64,000 nt of DNA from Clostridia bacterium. GTDB taxonomy: Bacteria > Bacillota > Clostridia > Christensenellales > CAG-138. The position numbers were made by a program, and so were the translations under genes. The stretch covers positions 48,056 through 112,055 of the forward strand of contig JAFWJN010000026.1 in assembly GCA_017514685.1 (NCBI GenBank), written 5' to 3'. Shown here one piece after another: positions 1 through 7,746 of the stretch. Position 1 is the stretch's first letter. Each line of letters opens with the position of its first letter. The notes under the pieces are model-generated. The model was given only the letters and a program-made list of their open reading frames with translations, had not been told where the DNA came from and made no database searches.

Positions 1-144
1 TACCATCTGGAAATCGGAAACAGCATCTATCATATCTGCGAGTTCGCGGACAAGATGGAGCGGGAACAGTGCAGGGTCGAGCCGGCAGGCAGGGAGCAGC
101 GGATCGGAACAAAGGAGAGAGCATATGCGGGTTCTGGTCGTTGA
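1..144 (+). CDS. C-terminal end of a mobile-element protein (partial)
   Basis: An open frame enters from the left edge and ends at TGA 142-144, giving 47 residues that include EIGNSIYHICEFADKMERE. It overlaps the start of the DUF3846 gene by 20 bases, which is typical of tightly packed conjugative-element operons. Too little is present to assign a domain; proteins upstream of DUF3846 genes in such elements are often large multi-domain proteins (LPD or YodL types), but that is only positional inference. Confidence 0.5.
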   Translation, partial: YHLEIGNSIYHICEFADKMEREQCRVEPAGREQRIGTKERAYAGSGR

Positions 145-1159
145 GCCGAAAAAGGCGCCGTATGTCAAGGAGGTCGGCGAAGAACTGCCCGATCTTCAGA
201 AGGAAGTCGGCGGATTCATCGAGGCCGTCTATCCGTTCGAGGATGATGCTGCGATCATCTGCAACGAGGAGGGAAAGCAGAAGAACCTGGAACTGAACCG
301 GGCGCTCTTTGACCGGGACGGGGAGGTCTACGACATCATCGCTGGGACGTTCCTGATCACGGGCACGCGGGAAGACAGTTTCGGATCGCTTTCTCCCGAG
401 CAGATCGACCGGTACAGCCGCCGGTATGAGACACCGGAAACGTTCCTGTTTGAGGGAAACCGGATCCGGGTGAAAAAAGAGCTGCCGAAGGCGGAGCGGA
501 ACGAACAGCGGTTTTATAAAAACGGTTTTACGCTGTCCGTCCGGGAGGATCCGGATCCGGTCAGCCCCCGGCGATCGTTTGACAACTTCGGAACGGTCGT
601 GATCTTTGACCGGGAGATTCCGGGAGACAAAACGGAATTTACCGATCCGGACGCGTTCTTTTTGGACCGGCTCACGGAGCATTTCGGTTCCGGAAAGCGG
701 GCGGAAGCGTACCTTTCGGCGTCCGGCGCTCTGAATCTTCCCAAAGGGGTCCAAAACAGGATGATCATGGCGGAGCTTTGCAAGGACCATGTCTTTCTTC
801 CCGTCTACCGGTACCGGCACGGCGGGGACGCGCTTTCCACCGTTCCGTATTCCGATCCGTGGGATTCGGGACAGATCGGCTGGATCTACGCGACCAGGGA
901 GCAGGTCAAGGAGCGCTTCGGGACCTGGAACGATTTCACGGTGCCCCTTTGCAAGCAGGTGCTGGAAAACGAGATCCAGACCTACAGCGATTACCTGAAA
1001 GGCGAAAACTACGTGTATGATCTGATCAGCGACCGGACGGGAGAGGTGATCGACGGCGGGCTCTGGACCGGGGACATCGAATCGCTGAAGGCGTTCGCGT
1101 TCAACGGGATCGCAGGCCGGCAGGAGCGAAGGAAGGAACGGAACGGGGAAGAAAAATGA
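125..1159 (+). CDS. DUF3846 domain-containing mobile-element protein
   Basis: This 344-residue protein begins MRVLVVEPKKAPYVKEVGEE, the start of the DUF3846 family found in conjugative elements and phages of Bacillota. Residues 1 to about 100 form that domain. The rest (around residues 220-300, with DHVFLPVYRYRHGGDAL) resembles other uncharacterised proteins of the same elements. No catalytic motif or membrane segment is visible. AAAGGAGAG precedes the ATG. The gene overlaps the next one by four bases (ATGA), so the two are translationally coupled. The biochemical function is unknown. Confidence 0.75.
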   Translation: MRVLVVEPKKAPYVKEVGEELPDLQKEVGGFIEAVYPFEDDAAIICNEEGKQKNLELNRALFDRDGEVYDIIAGTFLITGTREDSFGSLSPEQIDRYSRRYETPETFLFEGNRIRVKKELPKAERNEQRFYKNGFTLSVREDPDPVSPRRSFDNFGTVVIFDREIPGDKTEFTDPDAFFLDRLTEHFGSGKRAEAYLSASGALNLPKGVQNRMIMAELCKDHVFLPVYRYRHGGDALSTVPYSDPWDSGQIGWIYATREQVKERFGTWNDFTVPLCKQVLENEIQTYSDYLKGENYVYDLISDRTGEVIDGGLWTGDIESLKAFAFNGIAGRQERRKERNGEEK

Positions 1160-2130
1160 GCGGTTTTTCCAGAGAACAGATCGAGCAGGCCGACAGCCTG
1201 GATCTTGCCGGATATCTGGAATCCAGAGGATACCGGCTGGTCCCGAAGGGGTCGCAGTACCGGCTCGCGGAACATGACAGCCTGTACATCAAGGGAAACC
1301 AGTGGTACTGGTTTTCGCAGAAAAAGGGCGGAAAGACGATCTCGTTTTTAACGCAGTACGAAGGAAGGACCTTCGAAGAAGCGATGAACGAACTGCTGGG
1401 ACCCGGCAGGACGCTTACCCGGACGGTGCCGACGGTTCCAAAACCGGAACCGCAGAAAAAACTGCTGCTGCCAGAGCAGGCTCAAGACAACGAAGCGGTA
1501 TACGCGTATCTGAAAAAACGGGGCATCAACCCGTGGATCATCAAAGAGTGCATCGAAAAAGGGATCCTGTATCAGACGGAAATGTACTGGAAAGGCAGCG
1601 AAGAGGGAGCGTACGAAAAGGAGGCGTGCGCTCCTTCCGCCGTCTTTGTGGGAAAAGACAAGGACGGAACGGCGCGCTACGCCTGCATGCGCTCGACGGC
1701 GGGAAAAGGCAAGTACGACGCGGCCGGAAGCGACAAAAGCTACGCGTTTTCGCTTCCGGTATGCGACTGCCCGAAATCGGTCTGGGTGTTTGAAAGCGCG
1801 ATCGATCTTCTTTCGCACGCGACGATCTGCCGGCTAAGGAAAAGCAACTATCCCGTGGACCGGATCTCGCTCGGAGGACTGTCCCCGAACGCTCTGTACC
1901 GGTATTTGAAGGAACATCCGACGGTCCGGACGGTCCATCTGGGACTGGATAGGGACAAGGCGGGACGGGAGGCGGAGCAGAGCATCCGGCGCGAGCTCGG
2001 AATCGGATATACGGTCGTACTGCACTTTCCGGAATACGGAAAGGACTATAACGAGGACCTGATAAGGCGCAGGGAACTTTATCAGGAACAGCAGAAAACG
2101 GAAAAAGGAGAAAAAGCAGCATGTATCTAA
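1156..2130 (+). CDS. DUF3991 and Toprim domain primase-like protein
   Basis: The protein has 324 residues. Residues 1-80 look like the DUF3991/CHC2-like N-terminal part of plasmid primases (WYWFSQKKGGKTISFL). Residues 195-310 form a Toprim fold, with a VWVFESAIDLLS segment holding the conserved glutamate and HLGLDRDKAGREAE holding the DxD-type metal motif. Such proteins are thought to act as accessory primases or nucleic-acid enzymes that start synthesis on the strand transferred in conjugation. The start overlaps the DUF3846 gene by four bases and the end overlaps the DUF4314 gene by ten, which supports one operon. The domain call is firm; the precise activity is inferred. Confidence 0.82.
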   Translation: MSGFSREQIEQADSLDLAGYLESRGYRLVPKGSQYRLAEHDSLYIKGNQWYWFSQKKGGKTISFLTQYEGRTFEEAMNELLGPGRTLTRTVPTVPKPEPQKKLLLPEQAQDNEAVYAYLKKRGINPWIIKECIEKGILYQTEMYWKGSEEGAYEKEACAPSAVFVGKDKDGTARYACMRSTAGKGKYDAAGSDKSYAFSLPVCDCPKSVWVFESAIDLLSHATICRLRKSNYPVDRISLGGLSPNALYRYLKEHPTVRTVHLGLDRDKAGREAEQSIRRELGIGYTVVLHFPEYGKDYNEDLIRRRELYQEQQKTEKGEKAACI

Positions 2131-2738
2131 GCGAGATCAATGCGATCAAAAGAAAATATGAGATGGGAACGGTCATCGTTCTGGAGCAGCTGGGAGAGGA
2201 TCCCCGTCCGGTCGGCCCCGGCTCAAAAGGCGAGGTTCTGTACGTCGACGATATCGGGACGGTCCATGTCCGGTTTGAGAACGGAAGGCGGATGGGGTTG
2301 GTCCCAGGGGAGGACCTTTTTCATATCGAGAACGGGGACCCGGACGGCGATGTGTTCCGGGTTTATCCGGAGGACGGGTTTGTTGAACAAGTCTATTACA
2401 ATCCCGACATTGGAGACGGAGGAAAGTATGTCGTGAACTTTTTTACCTTCCGTCAGATCCAAAAGGCGGCTGATCACGCGAAAGGAGACCCGAAGAAATT
2501 TTTCCGGTATCTGGAAACGGTATGCCGGCAGTTACGTTTTGAGCGGTGCGGAAAACAGGATCCGATAGACAAAGCGGCAAAGACATACTGCAGTGAAACG
2601 GATCATCTCGGCGCGTCCGGGGAAACCATGCGGGCGCTGCTGGCGGAAGCGGAAGAATACTATCAAAGCGGAAAAGCGGACAGACAGGAAAAAGGAGGAA
2701 CAGATGCCGAATCATATTACAAACGTACTGGAGTTTGA
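2121..2738 (+). CDS. DUF4314 domain protein
   Basis: Residues 8-70 (KYEMGTVIVLEQLGEDPRPV through MGLVPGEDLFHIEN) match the small beta-rich DUF4314 domain common in conjugative elements. It has a KOW-like look, with a glycine-rich turn and repeated beta strands. The C-terminal 130 residues are charged and unassigned. The 205-residue length exceeds the usual single-domain form, so a second module may be fused. The gene overlaps both neighbours, and AAAAAGGAG lies about 10 bases before the ATG. The function is unknown; a role in nucleic-acid handling in the transfer operon is only a guess. Confidence 0.7.
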   Translation: MYLSEINAIKRKYEMGTVIVLEQLGEDPRPVGPGSKGEVLYVDDIGTVHVRFENGRRMGLVPGEDLFHIENGDPDGDVFRVYPEDGFVEQVYYNPDIGDGGKYVVNFFTFRQIQKAADHAKGDPKKFFRYLETVCRQLRFERCGKQDPIDKAAKTYCSETDHLGASGETMRALLAEAEEYYQSGKADRQEKGGTDAESYYKRTGV

Positions 2739-3465
2739 ATGCTCCGAAAAACGGTTCGTGGAAATCGGAGAGTTTCTTCGCGGAGACAGGGAGAAAAATC
2801 CGTTCGGCCATGTGGATTTCAACACCCTGATCCCGATGCCCAAGGAACTTGATATCGAAGCGGGCTCACGGGGAGAGCACGGTTACTTTGCCTACTCGGA
2901 ATATATGAAAAAGAGCGAGGGACTGCCCGAGCCTGAAAAACGCGCGATGGAGAATGAATACCGGGACCGGTTTATCAGGGACCCGGAGATCTGGGAGCTC
3001 GGGAAGCAGTACTATGAGAACATTCAGTCATACGGCTCTCCGAACTGGTATGAATGGTGCCTTGACAACTGGAATACCAAATGGAACGCGTACGACTGCG
3101 CTGCGGTGGATCCGTCGGAAAAGAGGCTGGAATTTCTGACGGCGTGGGACGGAGTCCCTCCGATCGTCAAGGCGATTTCGGAACGGTTCCCGGACACGAG
3201 GATCCGTTACGGATGGGCAGATGAGGATATCGGGTTCAATGTCGGGGAACTATCGATCAGGGCGGGAAAAGTCCTGGAGGAGAAGATACCCGAAGGCGGA
3301 TCGAGGGAAGCGTATGAAATGGCGGCAAGGATCATGGACGCAGACCTTTCCGACTGGGGACTGACCCTGTCCGAGGACGGAAGCACGTACGAGTATCATG
3401 AAGAGCCGATTATGGAGGAACCCCTGACAACACCGCAGAAACCGAAGGACCGGGGCGGTAGATAA
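2704..3465 (+). CDS. Api92-like protein with ferredoxin-like fold
   Basis: The start was placed at ATG 2704, which has AAAGGAGG seven bases upstream, rather than at an earlier in-frame ATG inside the previous gene. The 253-residue product starts MPNHITNVLEFEC and contains NWNTKWNAYDCAAVD and FLTAWDGVPPIVKAIS, hallmarks of the Api92/YubB family (DUF1281-related, ferredoxin-like fold) found on plasmids, phages and conjugative elements. The biochemical role is unknown. It is the last gene of the first backbone block and is followed within a few bases by a hairpin shared with the convergent flavodoxin gene. Confidence 0.75.
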   Translation: MPNHITNVLEFECSEKRFVEIGEFLRGDREKNPFGHVDFNTLIPMPKELDIEAGSRGEHGYFAYSEYMKKSEGLPEPEKRAMENEYRDRFIRDPEIWELGKQYYENIQSYGSPNWYEWCLDNWNTKWNAYDCAAVDPSEKRLEFLTAWDGVPPIVKAISERFPDTRIRYGWADEDIGFNVGELSIRAGKVLEEKIPEGGSREAYEMAARIMDADLSDWGLTLSEDGSTYEYHEEPIMEEPLTTPQKPKDRGGR

Positions 3466-3466
3466 A

Positions 3467-3495
3467 AAGACCCGTGCCATGGGGCACGGATCTTT
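3467..3495. terminator. Convergent (bidirectional) hairpin terminator
   Basis: AAGACCCGTGCC and GGCACGGATCTT form a 12-base stem with one mismatch around ATGG, lying between the convergent Api92-like and flavodoxin genes. The A-rich left flank and T-rich right side allow function on both strands. Confidence 0.7.
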
Positions 3496-3507
3496 GGAAA
3501 GGAATCC

Positions 3508-3954
3508 TTACAGTGCGGAGAGCTTTTCAAGCTCTTCCGGATGGGAAAGAGGCGACGTCAGGTGAATGACCGAGGCGTCCGGGAAGGAAGTTTTGAGCTT
3601 GCTCTCTGCCTTTGGCGCGGCACCGCTTCCGGAATAGAGGAGAAACGTGATCTTTTTTCCGGAGAGATCGGTCCGGTCCAGGACGGTGTTGACGGGACAG
3701 GCAAGCTGCCCGTTCCAGATCGGCGAGCCGATGACGATTTCATCGAAGGCGGAAACATCCGGATCGTAATCTTTCAGAGCGGATTTTGCTCCGATTCCGG
3801 CGGAAAAGCCACCCTGCAGGATTTTCAGGACAAAGGACTTCGGAAGAGGTTTTTTAGGGATGACTTTACGGATGGCAAAGCCTTTTTCTTGAAGACAGGA
3901 AGCGACAGCGTCTCCGTTTCCGGAATCGCTGAAATAGATGAAAATGCGGCTCAT
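3508..3954 (-). CDS. Flavodoxin-family protein
   Basis: The start is the ATG at 3954, preceded by GGGAG; the longer upstream frame is rejected because it runs into the MobC promoter region. The 148-residue product begins MSRIFIYFSDSGNGDAVASC, a flavodoxin FMN phosphate-binding loop (the [ST]xTGN-like SDSGNGD). It continues with IVIGSPIWNGQLACPV (the second FMN loop) and FLLYSGSGAAPK. It is probably a cytoplasmic electron carrier or a small NAD(P)H:FMN-linked reductase. It lies antisense between two blocks of transfer genes, so it is best read as cargo inserted into the element. Confidence 0.8.
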   Translation of the reverse strand: MSRIFIYFSDSGNGDAVASCLQEKGFAIRKVIPKKPLPKSFVLKILQGGFSAGIGAKSALKDYDPDVSAFDEIVIGSPIWNGQLACPVNTVLDRTDLSGKKITFLLYSGSGAAPKAESKLKTSFPDASVIHLTSPLSHPEELEKLSAL

Positions 3955-4053
3955 ACTGAATTCTCCCGTTTTTCTTTCATTATATCGGAAAAATGGGGAA
4001 GATTCAATCCGGATAGCGACGTTAACGTATTCAAAATGATTCAAAAGGAGAAA

Positions 4054-4383
4054 ATGGTATCGATGGCGGAAAGCGGAAGAATAAAAAAGCATAAAAAAAA
4101 TTTTTGGCTGACCGTTGAGGAAATTGAGAAACTGGAGACGATGAGCAAAGACACAGGGCAGTATCAGACGGTTGTTCTAGGAAAGTTGATCCGAAACGCG
4201 GTGATAGAACCGAAACCGAACCCGGAAATTCGGGATCTGGTCCGTTCTGTGGAGCGGATCGGAAATGAAGTGCATCAGATCATGCATCTGGCCGGGCAGA
4301 CCGGCCAGATTACAAAGGAGCAGATTGCAAATGCAGAGAAGATGATCAGAGAACTGAAGGCGGAAGTGCGGAAATGGCTGTAA
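4054..4383 (+). CDS. mobC: MobC-like relaxosome protein
   Basis: The 109-residue basic protein starts near MAESGRIKKHKKNFWLTVEE and ends in a charged helix (IANAEKMIRELKAEVRKW). The N-terminal half has the ribbon-helix-helix look of MobC proteins, which bind oriT and help the relaxase open the DNA strands. ATG 4054 lies only three bases after AAAAGGAG; the in-frame ATG at 4063, twelve bases after it, is an alternative. The gene overlaps the relaxase gene by ten bases, the usual mobC-mobA arrangement. oriT would be expected just upstream, around 3960-4050, but no clear inverted repeat was seen there. Confidence 0.8.
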   Translation: MVSMAESGRIKKHKKNFWLTVEEIEKLETMSKDTGQYQTVVLGKLIRNAVIEPKPNPEIRDLVRSVERIGNEVHQIMHLAGQTGQITKEQIANAEKMIRELKAEVRKWL

Positions 4384-5678
4384 TAAGAATCCATGGGTCA
4401 AAAGAAACACCGAAGGAAACGATCGAATATGCTCTGGATCCGTCAAAAACAGAACAGTACGCATATGTATCCGGCATCGGCTGCGATCCGGAGACTGCGG
4501 CGGAAACCTTCGTGAGAACAAAAGAGAGGTATGGGAAAAAGGATGGAATACAGACCCGTCATGTCATCCAGAGTTTCAAACCGGGTGAAATCAGCCCTAT
4601 GGTGGCGCATGAGATCGGGAACCGGTTTGTGAAAGAACTCTTTGATGATTATGAGGTTGTCATCGCGACCCATACCGATAAGCCTCACGTACATAACCAT
4701 ATCGTGTTCAATTCGGTGTCTGACAAAACAGGAATGAAACATTGGTGTATTGATACTAAAGAAGAATATGAACATGTTTATCATGTTTCTAATCAGATTT
4801 GCCGGGAATACAGCCTGTCAGTCATTGAACAAAAGAGCGATCATGCAGAAAAAAGATGTGAATGGATGGTTCATAAGGATGGGATGAAGACGAGATGGGA
4901 TCTGCTGTACCGAGATGTCGATGAAACGATCCGGATGGCTCTGGACCTGGAAAATTTCTTTGAGCTGATGGAAAAGCGGGGATATCAGGTCATCTGGAGA
5001 ACCGGCAGATTTCCCCTTTTCCGGCCGAAGGGAAGCCATAAGACCTACGGAATCCATAAGGACGGGAGGACACTGATGGAAGAGGATCTGCAGAAAAGGA
5101 TCGAGCTGGGTATCGAGGAGGGGGATTCCTTCCAATGGGAGATCCCGAAGGAAGAGCAGGGCTCTCCGGTCACCGTGGAAACGGAAAAAGGGCTGCCCGT
5201 TCTATACCGGTCCTGGCTTGCCGTGCTGAAAACGGTCGGACTCGGGGAAGACGTTCCGTATCCATTCGTCAGCTATGAAGAAATCAAACGGTTCCGGCAG
5301 TACCGGGAACAGCAGGAGTATCTGGAAAACAACGGGATCGAGACAATGGAGCAGCTGAAAGAAAAAATCACAGAGGTCGAACAGGAGACCGGACGGCTGA
5401 AAGAGGAGAGAAGCGGTCTTCTGAAAAAAAGAAAACGACTGCCGGAAGCATACCGGACAGAAACAGAGGAGCAGAAAAAGGAGCGGTTTGAATCAGGAGA
5501 AGCGGACAGATATGAGGTGACCATCCGGCTGGATACGGTGGAGGAGCAGATCAGAGCCCTGAAACATGAACGGTATCTGTGCGGACGGATCGAAAGCGAG
5601 GCGTCCATAATCAAAGAGAAACTGAAGGCACCTGAGCGGATAATGGACAGAGAACGGAACAGAGACAAAAACAAATAA
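4374..5678 (+). CDS. MobA/VirD2-family relaxase
   Basis: This 434-residue nuclease nicks DNA at oriT and pilots the strand during conjugation. Residues 95-112 read VVIATHTDKPHVHNHIVF, the relaxase metal motif (H100, H105, H107, H109). Candidate catalytic tyrosines are Y19 and Y29. RHVIQSFKPGE (residues 62-72) is another conserved relaxase segment. Residues 330-430 are charged and probably coiled coil. The length is typical of the family and the domain appears intact. It overlaps mobC, and a hairpin terminator follows. It is probably the main reason this element could still be mobilized. Confidence 0.9.
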   Translation: MAVIRIHGSKETPKETIEYALDPSKTEQYAYVSGIGCDPETAAETFVRTKERYGKKDGIQTRHVIQSFKPGEISPMVAHEIGNRFVKELFDDYEVVIATHTDKPHVHNHIVFNSVSDKTGMKHWCIDTKEEYEHVYHVSNQICREYSLSVIEQKSDHAEKRCEWMVHKDGMKTRWDLLYRDVDETIRMALDLENFFELMEKRGYQVIWRTGRFPLFRPKGSHKTYGIHKDGRTLMEEDLQKRIELGIEEGDSFQWEIPKEEQGSPVTVETEKGLPVLYRSWLAVLKTVGLGEDVPYPFVSYEEIKRFRQYREQQEYLENNGIETMEQLKEKITEVEQETGRLKEERSGLLKKRKRLPEAYRTETEEQKKERFESGEADRYEVTIRLDTVEEQIRALKHERYLCGRIESEASIIKEKLKAPERIMDRERNRDKNK

Positions 5679-5694
5679 AAAAAGTGACAAAAGG

Positions 5695-5714
5695 ACCGGG
5701 AAACCGGTTTTTTT
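5695..5714 (+). terminator. Intrinsic terminator after the relaxase
   Basis: ACCGG and CCGGT form a short GC-rich stem around GAAA and run directly into seven T residues (5708-5714), 17 bases after the relaxase stop codon. Confidence 0.7.
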
Positions 5715-5738
5715 CCATTCAGAAGAAAGGAGAACAGC

Positions 5739-6725
5739 ATGCCGGATTATAAGCTGAAAGAGCGGATGAACGGGATCATGAAAAGCCTGGAAAAAGGTAT
5801 CCGGGACGTGTTCGAATCGGGACGGTATGAAGCGTATCTGGATACGATGAGCCGGTTTCACCGGTACAGTGTCAACAATACGCTTCTGATCTATCTGCAA
5901 AAACCGGACGCGACGCTGGTCGCGGGATACCGGAGCTGGCAGGAGCGGTTCGGAAGAAATGTGAAAAAGGGAGAAAAGAGCATTCATATCCTGGCACCGT
6001 GTCCGGTGAAACAGGAGATGATCAAAGATGTTTACGATGAAAACTTAAGCCCGGTGCTGGATTCTGACGGCAATCCCGTGCAGGAGCATAAGGAAGTGAT
6101 CCTTCCTGCATTCAAGCCGGTTCCCGTCTTTGACGTCAGCCAGACGGAAGGGGAACCAATCCCGTCGATCGTGAAGCCCCTTGACGGGAGCGTGGAGGAT
6201 TTTGAGGAGATGATGGAAACGCTGCGGCGCGTTTCGCCGGTACCGATTACGTTTCTGCCCCTTCCGGGAGCGCAGGACGGATACTACAGTCCCGGGGAGC
6301 AGAAGATCGTGCTACGGACCGATATGGGAAACGAACAGACCGTATGCGCGGCGATCCATGAGATCACGCATGCGCTGCTGCACACGAAAATCGGTGAGAA
6401 ATCGCCTGCCACGATGGAAGTGGAAGCGGAAAGCGTTGCCTATACGGTCTGCAAATACTTCGGGATCGAGACGGGAGAGAACAGCTTCGGTTATATCGCT
6501 GCCTGGTCGAAGGACCGGGAGGTTCCCCAGCTGAAGAGCAGTCTGGAAACGATTACCAGGACATCGTCCGACCTCATTGACCGGATCGAAACAACGAGGG
6601 AACTGCTGCTGGAGCGGCAGCCGTATGAAGGGGAATCGGAATGGAGTGAACAGTACGGCGGCATGGAGGAAGCGACACAGCCCCTGGAGAAGAAGGAGGT
6701 GAGCGCTGCATGGAGTGGACGGTAG
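5739..6725 (+). CDS. ArdC-like protein: ssDNA-binding domain plus zinc metallopeptidase
   Basis: The protein has 328 residues. Residues 1-90 match the ArdC N-terminal domain (RYSVNNTLLIYLQKPDAT, then GYRSWQERFGRNVKKGEK), which binds single-stranded DNA in anti-restriction proteins of conjugative plasmids. Residues 140-260 form a zincin domain with HEITH at 207-211 and a downstream glutamate-rich helix (MEVEAESVAY) giving the third zinc ligand. Known ArdC proteins protect incoming DNA from host restriction; that role is inferred here. GAAAGGAG precedes the ATG. The 3' end overlaps the TTRAP gene by 16 bases. Confidence 0.82.
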   Translation: MPDYKLKERMNGIMKSLEKGIRDVFESGRYEAYLDTMSRFHRYSVNNTLLIYLQKPDATLVAGYRSWQERFGRNVKKGEKSIHILAPCPVKQEMIKDVYDENLSPVLDSDGNPVQEHKEVILPAFKPVPVFDVSQTEGEPIPSIVKPLDGSVEDFEEMMETLRRVSPVPITFLPLPGAQDGYYSPGEQKIVLRTDMGNEQTVCAAIHEITHALLHTKIGEKSPATMEVEAESVAYTVCKYFGIETGENSFGYIAAWSKDREVPQLKSSLETITRTSSDLIDRIETTRELLLERQPYEGESEWSEQYGGMEEATQPLEKKEVSAAWSGR

Positions 6726-6976
6726 AGGAAGAAAACATGCTGCACCTGTATAACCGGGGTAGCCGGATCTCAACGCTCTGCGCCATTGAGGAGATCATGT
6801 GCTATCTGGAAGACGACCCGGATCTCTTGCGAATCGCGGAGCAGACGGCGGAGAAACTGAGCAGGATGAGTGATATGGATTATCTGCTGACGATGCTGGA
6901 AAGCGCGCCGGCGTGGGAAGAAGAGGAGGAGGTGCCCGTATGGGAGGAGATGCTGCGGAAGAGACTGTCCGTCTGA
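6710..6976 (+). CDS. Transposon-transfer assisting protein (TTRAP family)
   Basis: This small 88-residue acidic protein begins MEWTVEEENMLHLYNRGSRI. It continues with paired helices ending AEQTAEKLSRMSDMDYL, the pattern of the TTRAP family (F/WTVEE..L..., then AE...KL..M.D) found in conjugative transposons. The family name comes from association with transfer; no biochemical activity is known. GGAGGTGA lies eight bases upstream of the ATG inside the end of the ArdC-like gene, and the product overlaps the PcfB gene, so these genes form one operon. Confidence 0.72.
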   Translation: MEWTVEEENMLHLYNRGSRISTLCAIEEIMCYLEDDPDLLRIAEQTAEKLSRMSDMDYLLTMLESAPAWEEEEEVPVWEEMLRKRLSV

Positions 6977-7545
6977 TGCTGAACGGAACCGAGATCGCGG
7001 TCCGGCTGACCGGTTCTGCCGTGAAGAACCTGGCCTCGCTTCTGATCGAGTGGTCGAAAAAAGAGAAGAAGGTCTATGGGAAAACCACCATGATGAAACT
7101 GCTCAACTCCGGGGAGACGCTGGAGGTGCTGACGCTTTCGAGGGAGCAGTATAAGGCGTTTAAGGAAATGGCAAGGAAGAAAGTTCTGTACGCGCCGTTT
7201 GTCAACGCGAAGGAGCAGGACGGAAAAGTCGATCTGGTCATTTCAAAAAGGAGCATTCCGATTGTGAACTATATTCTGGAACGGATCGGGTACGGGACGG
7301 TCGGTCAAAAGCAGGAGGAAGAAGAATCTAAAAAAAAAGATTCTCCGTCGAGGCAAAACTCCGGAGATGCAAAAGCCAGATCGAAGGAGCCGGACGTCAC
7401 GAAGCCCGGACAGAAAACGGAACCGGAACGTGAGTCCGTCCTCACCAGACTGGAAGCGAATCGGAAATACCTGGAATCCCATTCCGGACAGGGAAGAGAG
7501 CAGGCAAAAAACAGAGGCAGGAAGACGAAAGGAACAGGCAGATGA
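6940..7545 (+). CDS. PcfB/DUF3801 family conjugation protein
   Basis: The start is ATG 6940, seven bases after AGGAGGT (6926-6932). Residues 1-125 (LNGTEIAVRLTGSAVKNLAS, then LSREQYKAFKEMARKKVLYA) match PcfB/DUF3801. Enterococcal PcfB is encoded beside the coupling protein PcfC, and family members are believed to act in substrate processing with the relaxase or T4CP. Residues 130-201 are lysine- and glutamate-rich and likely disordered. The stop overlaps the next small gene by four bases. The family call is good; a direct partner in this broken element is uncertain because its coupling protein is truncated. Confidence 0.78.
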   Translation: MGGDAAEETVRLMLNGTEIAVRLTGSAVKNLASLLIEWSKKEKKVYGKTTMMKLLNSGETLEVLTLSREQYKAFKEMARKKVLYAPFVNAKEQDGKVDLVISKRSIPIVNYILERIGYGTVGQKQEEEESKKKDSPSRQNSGDAKARSKEPDVTKPGQKTEPERESVLTRLEANRKYLESHSGQGREQAKNRGRKTKGTGR

Positions 7546-7739
7546 GAGCAGAATATCGGAAAACCGTGCCGTTCGATCCGGTTGCCGACCGGGGACCGAT
7601 CCGGCTGTTTGATTGGAAAGAGGTGGAACTGGTCAGGCTGGACAGAGGAATGAGGAAAAACCGGAAAAGAAAAAGGATACAGCCGAAACTGTACCCGTTG
7701 TTTGATCCGGATGACGATGCGTTGTTCGAGCGGAATTGA
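7542..7739 (+). CDS. Small basic hypothetical protein
   Basis: A 65-residue frame begins at an ATG overlapping the PcfB stop (ATGA). The product is rich in arginine and lysine in its middle (RGMRKNRKRKRIQPK) and acidic at its end (DPDDDALFE). No family is recognised. Translational coupling and operon position support it as a real gene, perhaps an accessory transfer peptide. It ends eight bases before the convergent CapA-like gene. Confidence 0.5.
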   Translation: MRAEYRKTVPFDPVADRGPIRLFDWKEVELVRLDRGMRKNRKRKRIQPKLYPLFDPDDDALFERN

Positions 7740-7746
7740 GCGGAAG

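Noticed and set aside
3541-4053. 5' extension of the MobC frame
   Set aside because: It overlaps the flavodoxin gene in antisense; MobC homology starts only at 4054-4063.
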